A model generated the notes under the pieces. That model did not search any database and had not been told where the DNA came from. It saw only the letters and a program-made list of their open reading frames with translations. Of a stretch of DNA of 64,000 nt, positions 8,929 through 17,401 are shown piece after piece. The stretch is from NCBI RefSeq assembly GCF_002735705.1, contig NZ_PDZL01000002.1, forward strand, positions 536,006-600,005, given 5' to 3'. Numbering within the stretch: position 1 is the stretch's first letter; every line of letters begins with the position of its first letter. The position numbers and the translations under genes were made by a program. Origin of the DNA: Janthinobacterium sp. BJB426. GTDB taxonomy: Bacteria > Pseudomonadota > Gammaproteobacteria > Burkholderiales > Burkholderiaceae_D.

Positions 8929-9816
8929 CTATATCACCGGCGCGCGCAGCATGTCGACAAAGGCGCGCAGCACAGGCGGCATCTGCCGCCGGCTCGGGTA
9001 GTACAGGAAGTAACGGGGCGGCGGCGGCAGGCAGCGCTGCAGCACGCACACCAGGCGCCCGGCCGCGATATCGGCGCGCGCATCAGCCTCGTACACATAC
9101 GCCAGTCCCGCGCCATCGCGGGCCGCGCGCAGCATCAATTCATCGTCGTCGAACACCAGCGGACCGCCGACGGCAATGCTGACACCCTCCCCGTCCTGCT
9201 CGAACTCCCACGCATACTGGCGCCCGCTGGGGAAACGCCGGCCTATGCAGGCGTGTTCCAGCAGCGCGCGCGGCGTGGCCGGTAGCCCATGCGCCGCCAG
9301 GTAGGCGGGCGACGCCACCACGACGAACGGTTGCGGCGCGCCCACAGGCACGGCGATCATGTCGGCCGCCACCTGCTCGCCGAAGCGGATGCCCGCGTCA
9401 AAACCGTCGCGCACGATATCGATCATGCCGTCATCGGTGATCAGTTCCACCTGCACGCGCGGATAACGGGCAACGAAGCTGGCCAGCATGGGCGCGAGCA
9501 GCAGCCGCGCCGCCGGACGGGGCACGTTCAGGCGCAGCTTGCCTGCGGGCACATCCTGCAAGGCGCTCAAATCCTGCAAGGCATCATTGATTTCGCGCAT
9601 GGCCGGCGCCAGCCGCGCCAGGAGCTGCTGGCCCGCCTCGGTCGGCGTGACGCTGCGCGTGGTGCGGTTCAGCAGGCGCACGCCCAGGCGCTCTTCCAGC
9701 GCGCGCAGCGCATGGCTGAGGGCGGAAGCGGAGACGCCCCGTTCCAGGGCCGCCTTGCGAAAGCTGCGCAGGCGGGCGACGGCGGCAAAGGCCGTCAATT
9801 CGTTGAGGTCAGCCAT
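8929..9816 (-). CDS. LysR-family transcriptional regulator
   Basis: 295 residues. The N-terminal winged helix (about 1-60) reads MADLNELTAFAAVARLRSFR, then ALSHALRALEERLGVRLLNR, the classic LysR helix-turn-helix and linker. The C-terminal part (90-295) is a periplasmic-binding-protein-like effector domain. It belongs to the branch with a PAAR-type segment (LRLNVPRPAARLLLAPML). It is divergent from the aldo/keto reductase gene across 102 nt, the usual arrangement in which a LysR protein controls the neighbour and itself. Its stop codon abuts the kinase stop codon directly (convergent, no gap). Confidence 0.93.
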   Translation of the reverse strand: MADLNELTAFAAVARLRSFRKAALERGVSASALSHALRALEERLGVRLLNRTTRSVTPTEAGQQLLARLAPAMREINDALQDLSALQDVPAGKLRLNVPRPAARLLLAPMLASFVARYPRVQVELITDDGMIDIVRDGFDAGIRFGEQVAADMIAVPVGAPQPFVVVASPAYLAAHGLPATPRALLEHACIGRRFPSGRQYAWEFEQDGEGVSIAVGGPLVFDDDELMLRAARDGAGLAYVYEADARADIAAGRLVCVLQRCLPPPPRYFLYYPSRRQMPPVLRAFVDMLRAPVI

Positions 9817-9918
9817 TATTCATGAGAAAAATTCAGTAATACATGCAGCATAAGCTATCTTATCGCACGCTGTTGCTTCATCCATACTCCTTGCATCTTT
9901 TTTGAAGAGGAGTGAAAA

Positions 9919-10917
9919 ATGGAACACAGAACACTGGGCCACTCCGGCTTGCGCGTCGCCCCCATCGGCCTGGGCTGCATGGGCATGAGCTTTGCCTATG
10001 GCGGCGCGGACGAGGCCACCTCGCTGCGCGTGCTGCACCGCGCGGTGGAACTGGGCGTGACCCTGATCGATACGGCGGAAGTCTACGGCCCCTACGTCAA
10101 TGAGGAACTGGTGGGCCGCGCCCTGAAGCCATTGCGCGGCAAGGTCCACATCGCCACCAAGTTCGGCTTCAAGATATTGCCCCACGGCCAGGGCGTGGAA
10201 CGCATGGCGGGCGTGGACAGCCGCCCCGAGCATATTCGCCAGGCGGTGGAAGCATCGCTGTCCCGGCTCGGCATCGAGTGCATCGACTTGCTGTACCAGC
10301 ACCGCGTGGACCCCGCCGTGCCCATCGAAGACGTGGTCGGCGCCATGGCGGAGCTGGTGCGGGCGGGCAAGGTGCGCCACCTGGGGCTGTCGGAAGTGTC
10401 GGCCGCCACCCTGCGCCGCGCCCATGCCGTGCACCCGATTGCAGCCGTGCAATCCGAGTATTCGCTGTGGAGCCGCGACGTGGAAGCCGAGGTGCTGCCC
10501 GCCTGCCGCGCCCTCGGCGTCGGCTTCGTGCCCTACAGCCCGCTGGGCCGGGGCTTCCTGACGGGCCAGCTCGCGTCCAGCGCCGCACTGGCGCCCGACG
10601 ACTACCGCCACAGTCTGCCCCGCTTCCAGCCGCCCGCGATGGCGGCCAACGCGAAGCTGGTGGCCGAACTGCAGCGCCTGGCGGCGGCGCGCGGCGCCAC
10701 GGCGGCCCAGCTGGCCCTTGCCTGGTTGCTGGCCCAAGGCGATGACATCGTGCCGATTCCCGGCGCCCGCAGCCTGGCGCACCTGGAAGAGAACGTGGCC
10801 GCCGCGCAGGTCAAACTCAGCGACAGCGAGCTGGCCGCCATCGGCGCCGCCATCGCGCCCGCCAGCGTGCAGGGCGCGCGCTACCCGGAGATTGAACTTG
10901 CCATGGTTGGCCTGTAG
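9919..10917 (+). CDS. Aldo/keto reductase, NADP(H)-dependent
   Basis: 332 residues, start preceded by GAGGAG at good spacing. The TIM-barrel AKR pattern is clear: MEHRTLGHSGLRVAPIGLGC, then GVTLIDTAEVYGPYVNEELVG with catalytic Asp and Tyr, Lys in HIATKFGFKI, and His in LLYQHRVDP. The C-terminal cofactor-binding segment reads PIPGARSLAHLEEN. The family reduces aldehydes and ketones; the family resembles YajO/Tas-type and plant-like auxin-induced AKRs. The substrate is unknown. It is likely controlled by the divergent LysR regulator. Confidence 0.93.
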   Translation: MEHRTLGHSGLRVAPIGLGCMGMSFAYGGADEATSLRVLHRAVELGVTLIDTAEVYGPYVNEELVGRALKPLRGKVHIATKFGFKILPHGQGVERMAGVDSRPEHIRQAVEASLSRLGIECIDLLYQHRVDPAVPIEDVVGAMAELVRAGKVRHLGLSEVSAATLRRAHAVHPIAAVQSEYSLWSRDVEAEVLPACRALGVGFVPYSPLGRGFLTGQLASSAALAPDDYRHSLPRFQPPAMAANAKLVAELQRLAAARGATAAQLALAWLLAQGDDIVPIPGARSLAHLEENVAAAQVKLSDSELAAIGAAIAPASVQGARYPEIELAMVGL

Positions 10918-11026
10918 ACAACCGTGCATGAGTGCGCTATACCGGTACTTTTTTGTCCAGCGCACTTGAAATGCCCGAATCCGCTATCATTTCCAATCTG
11001 AACTATTCATTATGAAAGGGATTTAC

Positions 11027-11665
11027 ATGTCCGCACTGCTCGAAACACTGCAATGGCGCTACGCCACCAAGAAGATGGACCCGACGAAAACGGTGCCGCA
11101 AGAGAAGGTCGAGCGCATCCTGGAAGCCGTGCGCCTGACGGCCAGTTCCAGCGGACTGCATCCTTACGAAGTCTTCGTCGTGACGAATCCGGCCCTGCGC
11201 GAGCAGATCAAGCCGCACGCGTGGAACCAGTCGCAAGTGACGGATGCCTCGCATTTGCTGGTGTTTGCCGCCTGGGACAATTACACGGCAGAACGCATCA
11301 ACGCGCGCTTTGACCTGGTCAACACCGTGCGCGGCTTCAAGAATGAAGGCTGGGAAGCGTACCGCCAGCAAATCCTGGCCACATATCCGCAGCGCGATGC
11401 GGAAACCAACTACCAGCACGCGGCGCGCCAGGCCTACATCGGCGTGGGCACGGCCCTGATCGCTGCGGCGCAGGAAAAAGTCGATTCGACGCCGATGGAA
11501 GGCTTTGATCCGGCCAAGGTCGACGAAATCCTGAACCTGCGCGAAAAAGGCCTGCGTTCCGTCGTCATGCTGCCGCTCGGTTACCGCGCCGACGCAGGCG
11601 ACTGGCTGGTGGACCTGAAAAAAGTGCGCCCTGCGCGCGAGCAATTCATCACCGAGCTGGCGTAA
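11027..11665 (+). CDS. Nitroreductase-family NAD(P)H-dependent flavin oxidoreductase
   Basis: 212 residues from the ATG at 11027, which follows GAAAGGG by about 7 nt. An in-frame ATG at 11012 overlaps that ribosome site and was not chosen. Family marks are LQWRYATKKMDP at the N-terminus (FMN phosphate contact), ASSSGLHPYEVFVV, the central QAYIGVGTALIAAAQ helix, and the C-terminal PLGYRADAGDWL. This is the NfsB/YfkO-like branch, FMN-dependent dimers that reduce quinones or nitroaromatics. A perfect 8-bp inverted repeat (10931-10938 and 10959-10966) lies between this gene and the aldo/keto reductase gene. Monocistronic; strong terminator follows. Confidence 0.92.
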   Translation: MSALLETLQWRYATKKMDPTKTVPQEKVERILEAVRLTASSSGLHPYEVFVVTNPALREQIKPHAWNQSQVTDASHLLVFAAWDNYTAERINARFDLVNTVRGFKNEGWEAYRQQILATYPQRDAETNYQHAARQAYIGVGTALIAAAQEKVDSTPMEGFDPAKVDEILNLREKGLRSVVMLPLGYRADAGDWLVDLKKVRPAREQFITELA

Positions 11666-11693
11666 GCGTTTTCAGCGCCTCTCCCGTGACTGA

Positions 11694-11727
11694 AAAGCGG
11701 ATGCCCTCGCCGGCATCCGCTTTTTTT
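11694..11727. terminator. Rho-independent terminator, nitroreductase gene, possibly bidirectional
   Basis: A perfect 10-bp stem AGCGGATGCC / GGCATCCGCT (11696-11705, 11712-11721) with a 6-nt loop is followed by T7 on the plus strand. An A4 run on the 5' side gives a shorter U tract on the minus strand, so it could also serve the convergent kinase gene. Confidence 0.9.
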
Positions 11728-11731
11728 GCTT

Positions 11732-13042
11732 TCAGGCTGGCTGCGGGAAGCGCACCGTCACCTCCAGGCCCCGTCCCTCTTCCCCATCGGCCAGCGCGAT
11801 ATCGGCCTGGTGGTGCTCGGCGATGTGGCGCACGATGGACAGGCCCAGGCCGCAGCCCCAGGCGTCGTTGCCGTCGGGACGGAAGAAGCGGTCGAACAGG
11901 CGCGCATGGTGCTGGCGCGGCACGCCGGGGCCGTTGTCGGACACGCGCAGCAGGGGCCGGCCCTCTTCCACCGCCGCCTGCAAGTCGACCCGGCCGCCCT
12001 GCTGCGTGTAGCGCAAGGCGTTATCGATCAGGTTATTCAGCAACACTTGCAAGCCGTCAGGATCAGCCTGCACCAATACCTTGGCCGGCAACGTTTCCAC
12101 CACGCCCAGGTCGATCGCGCGGCTGTCGGCCAGCGCGCTGTGGTCGGCCACGGCCGCTTCCAGCAACTGTCCCAGGTCCACCGTGTGCAGCTGGCTGGAA
12201 GTCAACGCCGTTTCATGGCGCGCCAGGCTGAGCAATTGACGCACGAGGTGCGTGCTGCGGTCCAGCCGTTCGTGCAGCCGCGCCAGGGCCACGCGGCGTT
12301 CTTCCTCGCTGCCGGCCCGCTCGGCCACCTGCAGCTGCAATTTCAGCGCCGTCAGCGGCGAGCGCAATTCATGCGCGGCATCGGCAACAAAGGTGCGCTG
12401 CGCCGTCAGCGCCGCCTCGAACTGCCCCATCAGGCTATTCAGCGCCAGCGCCACGGGCCGCAATTCGGGCGGCATGTCGTCGGCCGCCAGCGGCGTCAGG
12501 GCGTCCGGCGAACGGCCCGCCACGGATTCGGCCAGCCGGTGCAGCGGCGCCAGCGCGCGCCCCACGACGGCGACGATCAGCAGCGCCAGGATCAGCGCGA
12601 ACACCAGCAGCGGCGCGCCGGCGCGCATGGTCATCTGCCAGGCCAGCTGGTCGCGCACGGCCTGCGCCTGCGCCACCTGCACGTAGCGGCCGCGCCGCGT
12701 CTCGCCGTACAGGCGCCAGTCTTCGCCGTGCAGCACGACATCGGCAAAGCCGGCCAGCGCATAGCGCGGCAGTGCCGGCTGGCCCTGCAGGACGGGCAAG
12801 GGCTGGCCATCCTCGTCCCAGGCCTGCAGCACGAACGCTTCTTCCGGGTCTTGCGCGGCGGCCAGACCCGCCTGCGGCTCGAACTCGTCGGGCATGACCA
12901 CGGCCAGCTGGCGCAGCTGCAAGTCGGCCAGTTCATTGGTTTCTTCCAGCAGCGAGCGGAACAGCGAAATGCCGGCGCCCAGCACGCACAGCAAGGTGGC
13001 GGCCAGCAAACCGAGCAGCAACTGGCGGCGGATGGTCAGCAT
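11732..13042 (-). CDS. Sensor histidine kinase, QseC/PmrB-like
   Basis: 436 residues. TM1 at about 7-27 and TM2 at about 140-165 bracket a periplasmic domain of about 110 residues. A HAMP segment follows, then the H-box VADAAHELRSPLTALKLQ, the N-box LLNNLIDNALRYTQQGG, and the G boxes RVSDNGPGVPR and GCGLGLSIVRHIAEHH. The regulator and kinase genes overlap by 7 nt (13036-13042), so they form one transcript. The QseC-like form suggests envelope or metal stress sensing, but the ligand cannot be inferred. Confidence 0.92.
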   Translation of the reverse strand: MLTIRRQLLLGLLAATLLCVLGAGISLFRSLLEETNELADLQLRQLAVVMPDEFEPQAGLAAAQDPEEAFVLQAWDEDGQPLPVLQGQPALPRYALAGFADVVLHGEDWRLYGETRRGRYVQVAQAQAVRDQLAWQMTMRAGAPLLVFALILALLIVAVVGRALAPLHRLAESVAGRSPDALTPLAADDMPPELRPVALALNSLMGQFEAALTAQRTFVADAAHELRSPLTALKLQLQVAERAGSEEERRVALARLHERLDRSTHLVRQLLSLARHETALTSSQLHTVDLGQLLEAAVADHSALADSRAIDLGVVETLPAKVLVQADPDGLQVLLNNLIDNALRYTQQGGRVDLQAAVEEGRPLLRVSDNGPGVPRQHHARLFDRFFRPDGNDAWGCGLGLSIVRHIAEHHQADIALADGEEGRGLEVTVRFPQPA

Positions 13043-13701
13043 GGTGCCAGCCGCATCTTGTAGCCCACGCCGCGCACGGTCTGGATGCTGTCCGCGCCGA
13101 GCTTCTTGCGCAACTGGTACACGTACACGTCGACAGTATTACTTTCCACTTCGCAATCCCAGCCGTACAGCTTTTCGCTCAGCTGGCGCTTCGACACCAC
13201 CTTGCCCGGATGGTCGAGCAAGGCGCGCAGCACGGAAAACTCGCGCGGCGGCAGCTTGATCAGCTCCCCTTCGAACGTGACGTCGTGACTGGCCAGGTCG
13301 AGGATCAGCGCGCCATGCTCGATGACGGAGCGCGAACGGCTGACCCGGCGCCGCAGCAACGCGCGGATGCGCGCCAGCAGCTCGTCGAGGTCGAAGGGCT
13401 TGACCAGGTAATCGTCGGCGCCGCTGTCGAGCCCTTCCACGCGGGCCGGCGTGCCGTCGCGCGCCGTGATGATCAGCACGGGCAACTCGGCGCCGCGCGC
13501 GCGCATGGCGCGCAGCACGTCCATGCCCTCCTTGCCGGGCAAGCCCAGATCGAGCAGCATCAGGTCGTAAGCGAAGCCGGCCAGCGCCAGCTCCGCATCG
13601 TGGCCATCGCGCACCCAGTCGACGGCATAGCACTCGCCGCGCAAGCCTTCGACCAGGCTTTCCCCGATCATCGGATCGTCTTCCACCAGCAATACGCGCA
13701 C
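13036..13701 (-). CDS. OmpR-family response regulator, QseB/PmrA-like
   Basis: 221 residues. Receiver domain 1-120 with VEDDPMIGE, phospho-acceptor Asp in LMLLDLGLPGKEGMDVL (about residue 51) and Lys in DDYLVKPFDLDELLARI. Winged-helix domain about 125-221, with LPPREFSVLRALL, NTVDVYVYQLRKKLG and TVRGVGYKM. The family match to QseB/PmrA/TctD is clear. Upstream, 78 nt away on the same strand, lies a small secreted-protein gene, so the three may share a transcript. Confidence 0.93.
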   Translation of the reverse strand: MRVLLVEDDPMIGESLVEGLRGECYAVDWVRDGHDAELALAGFAYDLMLLDLGLPGKEGMDVLRAMRARGAELPVLIITARDGTPARVEGLDSGADDYLVKPFDLDELLARIRALLRRRVSRSRSVIEHGALILDLASHDVTFEGELIKLPPREFSVLRALLDHPGKVVSKRQLSEKLYGWDCEVESNTVDVYVYQLRKKLGADSIQTVRGVGYKMRLAPC

Positions 13702-13779
13702 CCGGGGCCTCTCAAGGTCTTGAAAAAGCCACCATCTTACCTTGACCGGCGCCGCGCCGCATGGGCTGCCGCAGTGGCC

Positions 13780-13950
13780 TTACTTCGATCCGCGGAACGG
13801 TGGAATATTCCCTTCTTGCGGAAACAGCGCCACGCCTTTCGCAGGCGGTACCGCCGCAGCGAGCGCCTCGCCAGGCTGGGCCGCTTGCGATACGGGCAGA
13901 ATGGCCAGCAGGGATACCGCGCCAACACAGAAAATAGCCTTGATTTTCAT
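13780..13950 (-). CDS. Small exported protein of unknown function
   Basis: 56 residues from the ATG at 13950, which has AAGGA at good spacing; an ATG 21 nt further upstream lacks one. A signal peptide is clear: MKIKAIFCVGAVSLLAILP then SQAAQ, with an AQA-type cleavage site near residue 24. The mature part is only about 32 residues, Ala/Pro-rich, with no Cys, ending IPPFRGSK. It lies upstream of, and co-directional with, the QseBC-like pair. It may be a target or a small periplasmic modulator of that system. No family recognised. Confidence 0.6.
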   Translation of the reverse strand: MKIKAIFCVGAVSLLAILPVSQAAQPGEALAAAVPPAKGVALFPQEGNIPPFRGSK

Positions 13951-14182
13951 ATCATTCCTTAAAGGTTGCATAGAAAAATATCGGATGAATATACTATTTC
14001 ACATATTAACAAACAGGCAATGCCAGCCCAAGATACCTGCATGCCGGCAACAAGTCAATCTGCGCAGCAACTGCATTGCCCGATCTGGCGCCGGAATTCA
14101 CGCTAGCGTGACTATGTGCGCATTTGGCGCGTTTTTTATGCGGTATATTTTCCTTCCCTCCACGCACCTGGAAAGGCCTGCC

Positions 14183-16048
14183 ATGTCCAGCTCCACCCAA
14201 GATACCGTCATCGTCAAGGCGGCGATTTATCCGCCCATCGGCATTGCCCGCGTGGGCAACAGCCCCAGCGAGTACTTTCTGGGACCGGAGGTGCCGGAAC
14301 CGGCGGCGCGGCCGGCCGGGTATTACCGCGATGCATCCGGGGCCATCAAACGCCAGGCGGCCGGCTTTCGCATCTACGGCCTGAATGCCGCTGGCGTGGC
14401 GGTGGCCGAATTGAACGCCGGCAATGCCGACATCGAATGGTCCGTCACCCTGGCCAATACCAAGGCGGCGTGGTACCAGTTCCAGATCGCGCTCGATATT
14501 CCCGAGGCGCATGTCACCCAGCCCTCGTTCCTGCGCAACATGGCCGTCACCGACCGCGCGCAACTGTCCATCACGCCGGGCGAGCGCAAGATCAGCGGCA
14601 GCGAACAGCCGGCCGTCGCCTTCGACAGCGGCAGCTTCCTGGGCACGCCCGTCTACCTGGGCGAATTGCGCACGGACGCCATGGGCCGGCTGATCGTGCT
14701 GGGCGGCCATGGCAAGTCCGCTTCGTGGAATGGCGCGCGCGCCATCACCTTTGCCAACAATGAAGGCTGGTACGACGACACGGCCGACGGCCCCGTCTGC
14801 GCCAAGGTCCACTACCAAGGCCAGGCTTTGCCCGTCGACATGGCCTGGGTGGTCGTCGCGCCGCCCGACTATGCGCCGCAGCAAAAGTCGGTGCGCACCA
14901 TGTGGGACTTGATGCGCGACTTGTTTGTTTCCGAAGGCAAAATTGCCGCGCCGGCCGTTCCCTCGTTCCAGGACGATATCCGCCCCATTTTCGAACGCCT
15001 GTCCAACCTGCAATGGGTCAACGCCGGCTTCGCGGCCGCCTTTGGCTGGGATGGCAGCACGCCGTTCAGCCGCGACGAGTGGATGGCGCGCCTGGCCAGC
15101 CCGTCCGAAAACCGCAAGGAATGGCGCAACGTCATCTATAACCAGTTCCGCCAGTTCGAGCGCGACGCCTGGGCGCCATCGCCGTGGCCGTGGCTGTATG
15201 GCGACGCGATGGCCATCCCGCCGGCAGACACGCCGCGCCAGAACTGCGCCCTGAGCAATCTGCAATTGCGCTTCCTCAAGCAATGGGCGGCCGGCGAATT
15301 CACGGACGACTACGCGCCCGGCAAGGTGCCGCCGCAAAGCCTGGCCGACGTGGACGTGGCCCTGCAACCGGACACCCTGCTGCGCGCGGCCATGGAATTC
15401 TGCCTGGCCGACGCCTTCCACCCCGGCTGCGAAATGACCTGGCCCATGCGGCAGGCCAGCATGTACAGCGCACCGTTCCGCCTGGCGCACCGGCCACCGG
15501 GCTGGGTGGAGCCCGACTATGGCGCCGTCTTGACGCCGGACAATATCGGCAGCCCCTGCTCGGCGCAGATCGCCGGCGGCGTGACGCGCTGGATGGCCGT
15601 GCCATGGCAGACGGACACGGCCAGCTGCCGCTCCGGCTACCAGTCCGATTACGATCCCTACGTGCCCACGTTCTGGCCCGCGCGCGTGCCGAACCAGGTG
15701 ATGAGCAAGCTTGCCTACGACACGGTGATGAACCGCGAAATTCCCATCGACGACCGTCTGGCCGCCTTCGCCCGGCGTGCCGCGTGGATACGTCCGCTGG
15801 GTAACATCAGCTATGAAGAGCAGATCAACAACATGATCGCCGACCTGGCGCAAGTGGGCGTGGTCGAGGTGCGTCCCGGCCCCACGGATATGACCGGTTT
15901 CCCCGCCTTCCTGCAGGTGGAAAACCTGCCGCAGCCGATAGCCGGCAAGCACCAGCTGCGCGCCGCGGCAGGAATTCCGGACGAGTTCGTCGACGTCGAC
16001 CTGGAAGGCACGGAAAAAGCGCGCCATCTGCAGCGGCACCGCTTGTGA
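14183..16048 (+). CDS. LodA/GoxA-family quinoprotein (CTQ) amino-acid/amine oxidase
   Basis: 621 residues from the ATG at 14183, preceded by GGAAAGG. The open frame extends further upstream, but only this ATG has a ribosome site, and the protein begins with the family's N-terminus (IYPPIGIARVGNSPSEYFLGPE). LodA-like proteins carry a cysteine tryptophylquinone made from a Cys and a Trp. The conserved Cys is Cys416 in FHPGCEMTWPMR; the candidate Trp is Trp475 (AVPWQTDTASC) or Trp498 (TFWPARVPN), which I cannot decide from sequence alone. Known members oxidise lysine (LodA) or glycine (GoxA) with release of H2O2 and are antibacterial. It is somewhat shorter than LodA (about 690-720). It overlaps the flavoprotein gene by 4 nt, as in lodAB. 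Confidence 0.88.
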   Translation: MSSSTQDTVIVKAAIYPPIGIARVGNSPSEYFLGPEVPEPAARPAGYYRDASGAIKRQAAGFRIYGLNAAGVAVAELNAGNADIEWSVTLANTKAAWYQFQIALDIPEAHVTQPSFLRNMAVTDRAQLSITPGERKISGSEQPAVAFDSGSFLGTPVYLGELRTDAMGRLIVLGGHGKSASWNGARAITFANNEGWYDDTADGPVCAKVHYQGQALPVDMAWVVVAPPDYAPQQKSVRTMWDLMRDLFVSEGKIAAPAVPSFQDDIRPIFERLSNLQWVNAGFAAAFGWDGSTPFSRDEWMARLASPSENRKEWRNVIYNQFRQFERDAWAPSPWPWLYGDAMAIPPADTPRQNCALSNLQLRFLKQWAAGEFTDDYAPGKVPPQSLADVDVALQPDTLLRAAMEFCLADAFHPGCEMTWPMRQASMYSAPFRLAHRPPGWVEPDYGAVLTPDNIGSPCSAQIAGGVTRWMAVPWQTDTASCRSGYQSDYDPYVPTFWPARVPNQVMSKLAYDTVMNREIPIDDRLAAFARRAAWIRPLGNISYEEQINNMIADLAQVGVVEVRPGPTDMTGFPAFLQVENLPQPIAGKHQLRAAAGIPDEFVDVDLEGTEKARHLQRHRL

Positions 16049-17151
16049 CCGTGCTGCAGGCCGACGTGCTCATCGTCGGCGCCGGTCCGGCCGGCGCCAC
16101 GGCCGCCCTGAACCTGGCAGGGCGGCACCGGGTCTTGCTGGTAGACCGGCTGGCCGCGCCGCTGGCGCGCATCGGCGAATCGCTGCCGCCGGCCGCCGCG
16201 CGCCTGCTGCAGGACATGGGCTTGCTTGACGCCTTCCTGCGGCAGGGCCATGCGCCCTACCACGGCAACCGCGCCTGGTGGAACGGCGCCTGGACGGAAC
16301 ACCATTTTCTCAGCGATCCCGACGGGCACGGCTGGCACCTGGCGCGCGGCAGCTTCGACCTGTGGCTGCGCGACGAGGCGCGCCGGCGCGGCGCCGCGTT
16401 GCTGGCTTCGGCCAAGGTCGCCGGCATCACGCCGGAAGATGGCGGCTGGAAAGTACGGCTGGAAACATCGCGCGGCCCCTGCGACGCGGCGGCGCGCATC
16501 GTCATCGACGCCACGGGCCGCAGCGCCCGGCTGGCCCGCGGAATCGGGGCGCGGCGCCAGCGCAGCGACCGGTTAGTTTCAGTATGGCAATATGGACATG
16601 AGCGCACACCCTCGGCGCGGGGTTTTGCCCACATCGAGGCTTGCGAATACGGCTGGTGGTACAGCGCCCCCCTGCCCGGCCAGCGCCGCGTGCTGGCCCT
16701 GCACACGGATGCAGATTTGCTCGACAGCAACGCCTTGCGAAATACCGGCTGGCTGGAAGCGGCGGCGCGGCGCTTGCCGGCCACGCGGGAATTGCTGGAA
16801 CAACAAGGCTACATGGCCGATACACCAACCCTGGCCACGCCTGCCCATACGGCCACCCTGGACACCGGCGCCGGCCCAGGCTGGTTCGCCGTCGGCGACG
16901 CCGCCCTGAGCTTCGATCCGCTGTCGTCGCAAGGCATCTTCAACGCCCTGTACACGGGCCTGGCCGCCGCCGAGGCCGCCGACCGCACGCTGCAGGGTGA
17001 GCTGCAAGCCTACCAACACTACCATAGGGAATTGTCGGCCATCGGCGCCGCATACGCACGCCACCTGGCGTACTGCTACGGCCAAGAAACGCGCTGGCCG
17101 TCGGCGCCGTTCTGGCGCCGGCGCAGGCCGGTGCAGGTCGGCGCGCTCTAG
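16045..17151 (+). CDS. LodB-like FAD-dependent maturation flavoprotein
   Basis: 368 residues with a GTG start inside the oxidase stop (GTGA overlap). The N-terminal Rossmann motif DVLIVGAGPAGATAALNLAG is followed by IGESLPPAAARLLQDMGLL and a second FAD motif, GDAALSFDPLSSQGIFNAL. This is the tryptophan-halogenase-like flavoprotein fold to which LodB/GoxB belong. In the characterised systems the partner is needed to build the CTQ cofactor in the oxidase. The tight coupling here supports the same role. A halogenase-specific Lys/WxWxIP signature is not seen, so halogenation is unlikely. Confidence 0.87.
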   Translation: MTVLQADVLIVGAGPAGATAALNLAGRHRVLLVDRLAAPLARIGESLPPAAARLLQDMGLLDAFLRQGHAPYHGNRAWWNGAWTEHHFLSDPDGHGWHLARGSFDLWLRDEARRRGAALLASAKVAGITPEDGGWKVRLETSRGPCDAAARIVIDATGRSARLARGIGARRQRSDRLVSVWQYGHERTPSARGFAHIEACEYGWWYSAPLPGQRRVLALHTDADLLDSNALRNTGWLEAAARRLPATRELLEQQGYMADTPTLATPAHTATLDTGAGPGWFAVGDAALSFDPLSSQGIFNALYTGLAAAEAADRTLQGELQAYQHYHRELSAIGAAYARHLAYCYGQETRWPSAPFWRRRRPVQVGAL

Positions 17152-17336
17152 CTGGCGCTGAAATCGAAGCGCCACAGGCCCTGCTGGCGACTCAGGGTCA
17201 CGTCCACCGTGGCGACAGTGACCGGACGCGCATACTGCGTCATGTCCGGGAAATTCTCCAGGCCATGGGTCTGCCCCACCATCGGCCGCATGGCCACCAT
17301 GAAGTAGAGACTGGGCTGGTATTCGACATTGGGCAT
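17148..17336 (-). CDS. Possible small gene, unknown
   Basis: 62 residues from the ATG at 17336, starting MPNVEYQPSLYF and ending GLWRFDFSAS. The stop overlaps the lodB-like stop by 4 nt (convergent). The composition reads like protein (aromatic and beta-strand pattern, VTVATVDVTLS), but there is no clear ribosome site and the frame continues upstream through a hairpin. It may be a real small protein, a fragment of an old gene, or chance. No family recognised. Confidence 0.3.
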   Translation of the reverse strand: MPNVEYQPSLYFMVAMRPMVGQTHGLENFPDMTQYARPVTVATVDVTLSRQQGLWRFDFSAS

Positions 17337-17367
17337 GCTCACGACAGGCCGGTCGTTGACATTGCGA

Positions 17368-17392
17368 CAGGCCCGGCAAAGCGCCGGGCCTG
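17368..17392. terminator. GC-rich hairpin after the lipoprotein operon
   Basis: A perfect 10-bp stem CAGGCCCGGC / GCCGGGCCTG with loop AAAGC lies 9 nt beyond the DUF799 gene stop. There is no U run on either strand, so it may be a processing or stabilising hairpin rather than an intrinsic terminator. Confidence 0.5.
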
Positions 17393-17401
17393 GTAATACC
17401 A

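Noticed and set aside
14006..16039. 677-codon minus-strand frame opposite the LodA-like gene
   Set aside because: Shadow of a recognised oxidase gene, without a family or ribosome site.
16045..17151. Tryptophan halogenase
   Set aside because: The fold is similar, but coupling to a LodA-like gene and lack of the halogenase WxWxIP signature favour a LodB-type partner.
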